Positions 1-5,075 of a stretch of 5,075 nt of DNA are shown piece by piece; position 1 is the stretch's first letter; every line of letters begins with the position of its first letter. The position numbers and the translations under genes were made by a program. The DNA is taken from contig DATKGX010000024.1 of assembly GCA_035510555.1 (NCBI GenBank), positions 1-5,075 on the forward strand, read 5' to 3'. The stretch comes from DATKGX01 sp035510555. GTDB lineage: Bacteria > Patescibacteriota > Microgenomatia > Levybacterales > UBA12049. The notes below the pieces were generated by a model that worked only from the letters and a program-made list of their open reading frames with translations, did not search any database and was not told the DNA's origin.

Positions 1-1767
1 TTTAAAAGCCACTTCCGAAGAATCAACGTCATGATAACTTCCGTCATAAACTGTGACTTCCATGTCGACGACCGGATAACCTAATAAAATTCCGTTGTCT
101 AAAGTTTCTTTAACGCCTTTTTCAATCGCTTTAATAAACTCGGCCGGGATTGCTCCACCCTTAATCGCGTCAATGAATTCAAAGCCTTCACCTCTTGGCT
201 TTGGTTTAATGCGGAGCCAACAGTGGCCGTATTGCCCGCGTCCTCCGGACTGGCGGATGTATTTTCCTTCACCTTCGGCTTCCTGTTTAATCGATTCTTT
301 ATAAGCAACCTGCGGCGCGCCGACATTAGCTAAAACGCCAAACTCCCGTTTCATCCGGTCGACCATAACTTCGAGCTGCAGTTCTCCCATTCCGGAAATT
401 ATGGTTTGGTTGGTTTCATGGTTGGTTTTGATTCTGAAGGTTGGATCCTCTTCAGACAATCTCTTGAGCGCCATTCCTAATTTCTCCTGGTCTATTTTGG
501 TTTTTGGTTCAATCGCCAAAGAAATAACCGGCTCCGGAAATGTAATTTGCTCTAAAATTATCGGCGCTTTTTCGTCGCAAAGCGTATCGCCTGTTCCGGT
601 ATCTTTAAGTCCGACCAAAGCCACTATTTCTCCGGCATAAGCTTCTTTAATCTCTTCCCTGTGGTTGGCGTGCATCAAAAGAATACGGCCGACTCTTTCG
701 GTGGTATTTTTTGAACTGTTGTGAATATATGAACCGGCCACAATTGTCCCCGAATAAACCCGAAAATAAGTTAATTTTCCAACGTGTGGGTCAATTTGAA
801 TTTTAAACGATAAACCGGCCAGGGGTGCTGTTGCATCCGGCACTCTTTTTTCTTCGGCTCCGGTTTTTGGATTAACACCGATTGTTTCTCCAACATCTAA
901 AGGAGATGGAAGATAATCAATAACCGCATCCAACAGTGGCTGTACTCCTTTGTTTCGAAGAGATGAACCGGCAAAAATTGGCACCAATTTATAGGCGATG
1001 ACTGCCCGTCTTAAAGCCGCTTTTAATTCTTCATCAGTTATTTCATGACCGTGTAGATATTTATCGGTTAAAGCGTCGTCGGTTTCGGCAATTTTCTCAA
1101 CGAGTTTGTGGCGGTATTCTTTAACTTGTTCCGCCATTTCGGCCGGAATTTCATCACTGACTTCAAATTCTGCACCAAGATTATCGTTCTTCCAAATGTA
1201 TGACTTCATTTCCATTAAATGCACAACGCCCTTAAAAGTTTGCTCCGAACCAATCGGCAAAACCATAATTAAAGTGTTCGCACCAAGTCTATCTTCAATT
1301 GAGCGGACGGTAGCTAAAAAGTCCGCGCCGAGTTTATCCATTTTGTTAACAAAGCAAAGCCTTGGCACTTTATATTTATCGGCTTGTCTCCATACGGTTT
1401 CCGATTGTGACTGAACGCCTTCTTCCGCATCCAAAACGGTGATACCACCGTCTAAAACTCTTAAAGACCTTTCTACTTCGGCGGTAAAATCAACGTGACC
1501 GGGAGTATCAATGATGTTGATCCGGTAATCTTTCCAGAAAGCGGTGGTAGCGGCCGAAACAATCGTAATCCCTCTTTCTTTTTCCTGCTCCATCCAATCC
1601 ATTTGGGTGTTTCCTTCGTCAATATCGCCGATTTTGTAGGTTTTTCCGGTGTAAAAAAGAATGCGCTCGGTAGTAGTGGTTTTGCCCGCGTCAATATGGG
1701 CAATAATGCCAATGTTTCTAACTTTATCTAAGGTTTTTAATCTGTCTGTTATTGTCGCTTGCGCCAT
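1..1767 (-). CDS. fusA: Translation elongation factor G (EF-G), 3'-truncated by window edge
   Basis: Cytoplasmic GTPase that drives translocation of tRNA and mRNA on the ribosome and acts in ribosome recycling. There are 589 codons in the window, open to the edge. Bacterial EF-G is usually about 690-705 residues, so the end of domain IV and domain V lie outside. Visible G-domain motifs are the P-loop AHIDAGKTT (23-31), switch I RGITI with T68, DTPGH (87-91, H91 the catalytic histidine), NKMD (141-144) and a G5-like AGSS (266-269). Domain II follows, then domain III with ISGMGEL (457-463). Domain IV has SGGRGQYGH (507-515) and the tip motif YHDVDSSE (578-585), where H579 matches E. coli H583. 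The ATG at 1767 is chosen because the next in-frame codons upstream reach a TAA stop without another ATG/GTG/TTG, and MAQATITDRLKTLDKVRNIG gives a normal EF-G N-terminus. It lies 41 bp after rpsG. Oddity: the usual GELHL reads GELQL (Q464). Its position after rpsG and its full set of GTPase motifs argue for canonical EF-G rather than a Tet(M)-like or EF-G2 paralogue. Confidence 0.97.
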   Translation of the reverse strand, partial: MAQATITDRLKTLDKVRNIGIIAHIDAGKTTTTERILFYTGKTYKIGDIDEGNTQMDWMEQEKERGITIVSAATTAFWKDYRINIIDTPGHVDFTAEVERSLRVLDGGITVLDAEEGVQSQSETVWRQADKYKVPRLCFVNKMDKLGADFLATVRSIEDRLGANTLIMVLPIGSEQTFKGVVHLMEMKSYIWKNDNLGAEFEVSDEIPAEMAEQVKEYRHKLVEKIAETDDALTDKYLHGHEITDEELKAALRRAVIAYKLVPIFAGSSLRNKGVQPLLDAVIDYLPSPLDVGETIGVNPKTGAEEKRVPDATAPLAGLSFKIQIDPHVGKLTYFRVYSGTIVAGSYIHNSSKNTTERVGRILLMHANHREEIKEAYAGEIVALVGLKDTGTGDTLCDEKAPIILEQITFPEPVISLAIEPKTKIDQEKLGMALKRLSEEDPTFRIKTNHETNQTIISGMGELQLEVMVDRMKREFGVLANVGAPQVAYKESIKQEAEGEGKYIRQSGGRGQYGHCWLRIKPKPRGEGFEFIDAIKGGAIPAEFIKAIEKGVKETLDNGILLGYPVVDMEVTVYDGSYHDVDSSEVAFK

Positions 1768-1808
1768 AATATTAGAATACGCTAAATCTTAATGAAAATA
1801 AAACGAGT
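1768..1808 (-). promoter_or_regulatory. rpsG-fusA intergenic region; possible weak internal promoter
   Basis: This 41-bp AT-rich spacer is the only real gap in the window. On the coding strand it has no AGGAGG-like Shine-Dalgarno sequence before the fusA ATG. A TATTCT hexamer (1774-1779) matches the -10 consensus at 4 of 6 positions and leaves only six bases before the ATG. A transcript from it would start at or next to the ATG and be essentially leaderless. At 17-bp spacing the -35 position is poor (TTTATT, 3 of 6). No terminator-like stem followed by a T-run was found, so read-through from rpsG is expected. The promoter idea is weak: AT-rich spacers often contain such hexamers by chance. 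Confidence 0.25.
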
Positions 1809-2279
1809 TTAGAATCTAAAGTGGCCGAAGGCTCTGTTGGCTTCTGCCATACGCATCACCGAATCTCTCTTTTTGATGGCTGCGCCTTCATTTTTGGTAG
1901 CGTCTAGAACTTCCGCGGCTAATTTTTCCGAGAAGGTATGGAAATCTTTGCTGGAGCGAGATCTCGCCGCTTCCAAAATCCACCTAATTGCCAAGCTTAG
2001 CCTTCGCTCTCCCCGAACTTCCTGCGGAACTTGATAGTTGGCGCCTCCGACTCTTTTTGATTTTACTTCAATTTTTGGGCCGACATTGTTAATGGCCGCT
2101 TCAAAAAGCACCAACGGATCGCCTTCTTTCTTAAGTAGTTCGAAGCTTTGGTAGAAAGTTTTTTCGGCCACCGACTTTTTACCATCTTTCATCATGCGGT
2201 TGATAAACTTGGTAACGAGTTTATTTTGATAAACTTTATCTTCTTCGACTTCTCTTTTAGCTACTTTTTTGTGTCTCAT
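1809..2279 (-). CDS. rpsG: 30S ribosomal protein S7
   Basis: Primary 16S rRNA-binding protein that nucleates assembly of the 30S head and lies near the E site and mRNA exit. At 156 residues it matches the usual bacterial length. Family hallmarks are the basic N-terminus, KFINRMMKDGKKSVAE (24-39), the segment VKSKRVGGANYQVPQEV (72-88) that includes the RNA-contacting beta-hairpin, RRLSLAIRWILEAAR (92-106) and the C-terminal RMAEANRAFGHFRF (143-156, normally ending AFAHxRW). Compared by memory with E. coli S7, the loop after the AAR at 104-106 (about 107-119) seems about three residues longer. The ATG lies one base after the rpsL stop and gives the conserved short N-terminus, and an AAGGAG lies 12 bases upstream inside rpsL. 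In E. coli, S7 represses its own operon by binding the long rpsL-rpsG spacer. That spacer is a single base here, so this type of intercistronic operator cannot be present in the same form. Confidence 0.98.
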   Translation of the reverse strand: MRHKKVAKREVEEDKVYQNKLVTKFINRMMKDGKKSVAEKTFYQSFELLKKEGDPLVLFEAAINNVGPKIEVKSKRVGGANYQVPQEVRGERRLSLAIRWILEAARSRSSKDFHTFSEKLAAEVLDATKNEGAAIKKRDSVMRMAEANRAFGHFRF

Positions 2280-2284
2280 ATTAA
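2277..2284 (-). other. rpsL-rpsG stop-start junction (TTAATATG)
   Basis: The coding strand reads TAA-T-ATG: the S12 stop and S7 start are separated by one base. The same eight bases occur at the rpoC-rpsL junction (2767-2774). Such a junction lets a terminating ribosome re-initiate a base downstream, a common device for keeping ribosomal protein synthesis in step. Coupling is inferred from the spacing; no experiment is implied. Confidence 0.6.
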
Positions 2285-2769
2285 GCTGCCGCTCCTTCCG
2301 CTGGCGCCGGAGTCTCTGCTGGCGTTGCTGCCGGGGCCGCTCCCGCGACTCTAATTGGCCCGCCCGATTTCTTGGCTCCGTATTTGCTGCGTGAACTTTT
2401 TCTGCCTTCTACTCCCTGTAAATCAAACTTGCCGCGGATAATATGGTATTTTACACCCGGTAAATCCTTGACTCTTCCGCCTCTGACCAAAACGATTCCG
2501 TGCTCGGCCAGTGAATGTCCAACTCCCTGAATATAGGCGGTTACTTCGGACCGATTTGAAAGCTTAACTCTGGCCACTTTTCGCAGAGCCGAATTTGGTT
2601 TTTTCGGCGTCATGGTTTTGACCAAAGTAACCACTCCGCGTTTTTGTGGAGAATTTAAATCTTTATATCTTCGCTCTTTCGCATTATAGATTCTCCTTAA
2701 ACCCGTCGACCGAACTTTTTTTATTTTTCTATGTCTGCCTTGTTTGGCAAGTTGTGATAAAGTTGGCAT
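2281..2769 (-). CDS. rpsL: 30S ribosomal protein S12, with extended Ala/Pro-rich C-terminal tail
   Basis: Decoding-centre protein of the 30S subunit that monitors codon-anticodon pairing and links shoulder and body. Core motifs are SPQKRGVVTLVKTMTPKK (40-57), PNSALRKVARVKL (58-70), EVTAYIQGVGH (75-85) and VRGGRVKDLPGVKYHIIRG (95-113), followed by RSKYGAKK (127-134). K56 and K101, the positions where substitution gives streptomycin resistance in Bacillus subtilis (K43/K88 in Mycobacterium), are both lysine, so S12 itself is of the sensitive type. D102 is the aspartate that RimO methylthiolates in E. coli. The protein is 162 residues against 124 in E. coli and about 138 in B. subtilis. A roughly 13-residue segment before PQKRG (about 25-39) resembles the Firmicutes arrangement, and a tail (142-162) is 15/21 Ala or Pro with two Glu and no Lys/Arg. 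The ATG is one base after the rpoC stop. Only a weak AGAAG (2779-2783) precedes it, so translational coupling to rpoC is likely. Confidence 0.98.
   Translation of the reverse strand: MPTLSQLAKQGRHRKIKKVRSTGLRRIYNAKERRYKDLNSPQKRGVVTLVKTMTPKKPNSALRKVARVKLSNRSEVTAYIQGVGHSLAEHGIVLVRGGRVKDLPGVKYHIIRGKFDLQGVEGRKSSRSKYGAKKSGGPIRVAGAAPAATPAETPAPAEGAAA
2292..2297 (-). promoter_or_regulatory. Candidate Shine-Dalgarno sequence for rpsG within the rpsL 3' end
   Basis: AAGGAG on the coding strand lies within the codons for E158-G159-A160 of S12, with 12 bases before the rpsG ATG. That spacing is longer than the usual 5-9 bases, but the motif is the best Shine-Dalgarno match at any start in the window. 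The one-base stop-start junction suggests that ribosomes finishing rpsL could also restart directly, so the site may assist coupling rather than act alone. Confidence 0.5.
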
Positions 2770-2774
2770 ATTAA
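2767..2774 (-). other. rpoC-rpsL stop-start junction (TTAATATG)
   Basis: The beta' stop TAA and the S12 ATG are one base apart, with the same eight-base context as the rpsL-rpsG junction. There is no room for a terminator or a promoter between the two genes, so rpsL must be on the rpoC transcript unless a promoter lies inside rpoC. Many bacteria have an L7Ae-family gene or a longer spacer at this place; here there is neither. Confidence 0.6.
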
Positions 2775-5075
2775 ACTACTTCTGGAATAGTTCCCTCAAC
2801 CGGAATTAATCTTCCAATAATAACATTTTCTTTAAGTCCGACCAAATTATCTTCCGCTCCCTCAAGCGCCGCGTCGGTTAAAACCTTTGTGGTTTCTTGG
2901 AAGGATGAAGCCGAAAGCCAAGAGTCTGAGAATAAAGATGACTTAGTAATGCCCAAGATGGTTTGTCTGGCTGTGGCCGGTTCTCCGCCTTGAGAGAGAA
3001 CCTCGGCATTAATTTGTTCAAAGCGGGTACGAGTGATAAAGTCACCCGGAATTAAAGCTGTATCTCCGACTGTTTCGATAATTACTTTGTCGGACATTTT
3101 GCGCAAAATGACTTCGAAATGCTTGTCGTTAATGCCGATTCCCTGCGACTCATAAACCTTTTGCGCCTCACCGATAACGTAGCGTTGTCCGTCAATTAAA
3201 CCTTTGATTTTTAAGACTTCTTTCGGATCAAGATAACCTTGCGCCAATTGAGTGCCGGCCAAAATTTCATCGCCGTCTGAAACATTTAAGGTTGATGCCA
3301 TCGGCACGAAGTACTCTTTTTCGTCGGCCGGTTTGGCTTTAGAGTTTTTAACGGTAATGACATAGCCGTCTTCACCTGTTTCCAATGTCACTTTTCCGGT
3401 TAACTCCGATACCGGCGATAAATTCTTGGGAGTACGCATTTCAAACAGCTCTTCAACTCTTGGCAACCCTTGAGTAACATCACTCATAACGACTCCGCCA
3501 AAATGTCTAACCCGCATGGTTAACTGGGTTCCCGGTTCTCCAATTGACTGGGCGGCGATTACGCCAACCGGTACTCCTAAAGCCACTGTTCTCTTGGTTG
3601 AGAAATCCCAACCATAACACCTGGCGCAAATTCCGTATTCCAATTTACAAGTAATGGCGCTTCTAACGATTACTTCTGTTATTTCGCCGTCGAGGATTTG
3701 TTTAGCTTTTTCTTCGTTAATTTCTTCTCCGGCTTTAACAATTTCTTTTTTGTTTTTCTTGGAAACGATTTTTTCCGCCGCGTATCTTCCGGTTAATCGA
3801 TCCGCAAATGTCGCTGTTCTCCCAACCTCATCTTTAACAATTGAAATTCCTTCGGTTGTGCCACAATCATCCGCTCTGGTAATGACATCGTGGGAAACAT
3901 CAACCAATCTCCTTGTTAAATATCCGGCGTTAGCAGTTTTTAAAGCTGAATCGGTCAAACCTTTTCTTGAACCTCTGGCCGAAGCAACATATTCAAAAAT
4001 AGAAAGTCCTTCTCGGAAATTGGATTTGATTGGTAATTCGACAATCTTACCTAATGGATCCAAAATAAGTCCTCTCATGGCTGAAAGTTGTTTGAGCTGT
4101 TCTTTTCCGGCTCTGGCTCCTTCGGAATCAATAATTACCTTAATCATGTTGTCTGACTTGAGATTATTCCAGGTTAAATCAGCGATGTGATCGGTAGTCT
4201 TAAGCCAAATGTCATTAGAAAGCCTTTTTCGCTCATCGGCGGTAATCAATCCCTCTTGATAATCTGCTTCCACTCCTTTTACTTTACCTTCCGCTTCGGC
4301 GATTAACCCATTTTTCTCCGGAACCATTTGGTTGTCAAAAACCGAAACCGAAATGCCTGAAACAGTCGAACCGTAGAATCCGAGCGATTTAATGCTATCA
4401 ATCATCGCTTCAACCTCTTCCGAGCTGTATTTCTTAATCGCAATCGTGATGAGTCTTTTGATTCCTGACGCCTTAATCGGCTCGTTGATAAACCCAAATT
4501 CTTTCGGCAATCTTTCGTTAAGCATTAGTCTTCCGACTGTGGTTTCAAGCAATTCTTTATCAACCCGAACATTGATTGGTTCCCTTAATTTAATTTTGCC
4601 CAAGGAAAAAGATAAGAAAGCTTCGTTAGCTACACCAAAAGTCGGCAATTCTTCTTTTCGGGAAGACTCATCAATGGTGGTTAAGTAGAAAACTCCCACC
4701 GCCATTTCTTTGTTTGGAAGCGTAATTGGGCTTCCGTCGGCCGGCTTAAGCAGGTTATGTCTTGGCATCATCAAAGTAATCGCTTCCTCTTGGGCTTTGG
4801 CAGACAACGGAATATGCACAGCCATCTGGTCTCCGTCAAAATCAGCGTTGTAACCGGCACAAACACAAGGATGCAGAGCAATTGCGCTACCTTCAATCAA
4901 CACAGGGTAGAAAGCCTGAATTCCCAATTTATGGAGTGTCGGCGCGCGGTTTAAAAGCACCGGGTGATTCTTGGTGATTTCTTCTAAAATATCAAAAACT
5001 TCAGGGCTTCTTTTCTCGATGAACCGTTTGGCGCTCTTGATATTTGGAGCGTAGCCTCTGACAATTACCTCGCGT
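2771..5075 (-). CDS. rpoC: DNA-directed RNA polymerase subunit beta', 5'-truncated by window edge
   Basis: Catalytic subunit of RNA polymerase. The last 767 codons are in the window (first full codon at 5074-5072). By alignment to E. coli D460, about 380 residues, including the N-terminal zinc finger, lie upstream. The frame begins REVIVRGYAPNIKSAKRF and runs without a break into VLLNRAPTLHKLG, so the GTG at 4960 is an internal valine, not a start. Residue numbers here count from 5074. The Mg-binding NADFDGD is at 76-82 (aspartates at 4829-4843). The bridge-helix region is about 358-395 (GSRKGLTDSALKTANAGYLTRRLVD). The second zinc site has all four cysteines (C404, C476, C483, C486). The trigger-loop start is GEPGTQLTMRVRHFGG (512-527), passing directly to DVTQGLPRVEELFE, so the large proteobacterial SI3 insertion is absent. 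The C-terminal WLSASSFQETTKVLTDAA (719-736) and LVGLKENVIIGRLIP are typical, but the chain stops nine residues after GRLIP. Divergences occur in the bridge helix and trigger loop. The stop TAA is one base before the rpsL ATG. Confidence 0.98.
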   Translation of the reverse strand, partial: REVIVRGYAPNIKSAKRFIEKRSPEVFDILEEITKNHPVLLNRAPTLHKLGIQAFYPVLIEGSAIALHPCVCAGYNADFDGDQMAVHIPLSAKAQEEAITLMMPRHNLLKPADGSPITLPNKEMAVGVFYLTTIDESSRKEELPTFGVANEAFLSFSLGKIKLREPINVRVDKELLETTVGRLMLNERLPKEFGFINEPIKASGIKRLITIAIKKYSSEEVEAMIDSIKSLGFYGSTVSGISVSVFDNQMVPEKNGLIAEAEGKVKGVEADYQEGLITADERKRLSNDIWLKTTDHIADLTWNNLKSDNMIKVIIDSEGARAGKEQLKQLSAMRGLILDPLGKIVELPIKSNFREGLSIFEYVASARGSRKGLTDSALKTANAGYLTRRLVDVSHDVITRADDCGTTEGISIVKDEVGRTATFADRLTGRYAAEKIVSKKNKKEIVKAGEEINEEKAKQILDGEITEVIVRSAITCKLEYGICARCYGWDFSTKRTVALGVPVGVIAAQSIGEPGTQLTMRVRHFGGVVMSDVTQGLPRVEELFEMRTPKNLSPVSELTGKVTLETGEDGYVITVKNSKAKPADEKEYFVPMASTLNVSDGDEILAGTQLAQGYLDPKEVLKIKGLIDGQRYVIGEAQKVYESQGIGINDKHFEVILRKMSDKVIIETVGDTALIPGDFITRTRFEQINAEVLSQGGEPATARQTILGITKSSLFSDSWLSASSFQETTKVLTDAALEGAEDNLVGLKENVIIGRLIPVEGTIPEVV

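Noticed and set aside
1473..1712. Minus-strand 79-codon frame, and the similar 75-codon frame at 99-326.
   Set aside because: Both overlap fusA in another frame. The fusA frame there encodes the P-loop, DTPGH and domain IV motifs, so these are frame shadows.
1808..1820. Perfect palindrome TTTAGA-A-TCTAAA over the rpsG stop codon, as an operator or terminator.
   Set aside because: The arms are six AT-rich base pairs with a one-base centre, too tight for an RNA hairpin, and no T-run follows. It is made mostly of the Arg-Phe-stop codons, so chance is the simpler explanation.
3654..4190. Plus-strand open frame of 178 codons, the longest antisense frame.
   Set aside because: It lies fully inside the conserved rpoC region that includes the bridge helix. 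Its translation shows no recognisable domain, and it is explained as a shadow of the coding strand. The other plus-strand frames were rejected for the same reason.
4958..4960. GTG as a start codon for a shorter 729-residue beta' protein.
   Set aside because: The frame continues upstream to the window edge with conserved beta' sequence (REVIVRGYAPNIKSAKRF and on to NHP), and the GTG is the conserved valine of HPVLLNRAP.
1..5075. Alternative genetic code (UGA as glycine), known in some candidate-phyla bacteria.
   Set aside because: No in-frame TGA occurs in the four genes, glycines use GGN codons, and all visible stops are TAA. The window gives no sign of recoding, though it cannot exclude it elsewhere.
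1..5075. CRISPR array, insertion sequence, tRNA/rRNA gene, intein or group I/II intron in these conserved genes.
   Set aside because: The four reading frames are continuous through their conserved motifs, only 43 intergenic bases exist, and no spaced repeats or RNA-gene signatures were seen.

Overview
The window is a compact, entirely minus-strand piece of the core transcription/translation operon of a bacterium. In the direction of transcription (high to low coordinates) it holds rpoC (RNA polymerase beta', 5' part off the window), rpsL (ribosomal protein S12), rpsG (ribosomal protein S7) and fusA (elongation factor G, 3' part off the window). No RNA gene, mobile element, CRISPR array or phage gene was seen. 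All sizeable plus-strand frames are antisense shadows of these four genes.

Layout: rpoC covers 5075-2771. A single base separates it from rpsL (2769-2281), and another single base separates rpsL from rpsG (2279-1809). Both junctions read TTAATATG, so the upstream TAA stop and downstream ATG start are almost fused, which points to one polycistronic mRNA with translational coupling. The only real intergenic gap is 41 bp (1768-1808) before fusA (1767-1, still open at the window edge). The expected flanks are rpoB upstream of rpoC and perhaps tuf downstream of fusA, but neither is visible.

Organism: this is a bacterium using the standard code (all three visible stops are TAA, with no in-frame TGA). 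Base composition is moderately AT-leaning (judged by eye, not counted). Several traits suggest a candidate-phyla-radiation (Patescibacteria) lineage, possibly Microgenomates-like: the extreme compactness, the weak Shine-Dalgarno signals, the direct rpoC-rpsL-rpsG-fusA order with no L7Ae-family gene between rpoC and rpsL, and the divergent details in otherwise invariant motifs of RpoC and EF-G. S12 carries the longer N-terminal segment also found in Firmicutes. The lineage is inferred from general family knowledge; a phylogeny of RpoC would decide it.

Function: beta' contributes the catalytic Mg-binding loop, bridge helix and trigger loop of RNA polymerase. S12 and S7 are 30S proteins of the decoding centre and the head. 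EF-G drives translocation. Co-transcription ties RNA polymerase output to ribosome and factor supply. I see no undescribed system here. The points worth a second look are lineage-type substitutions near the RNA polymerase active site, a fusidic-acid-site substitution in EF-G, a GC-rich acidic Ala/Pro tail on S12 that doubles as the rpsG ribosome-binding region, and a fusA start without a Shine-Dalgarno sequence.
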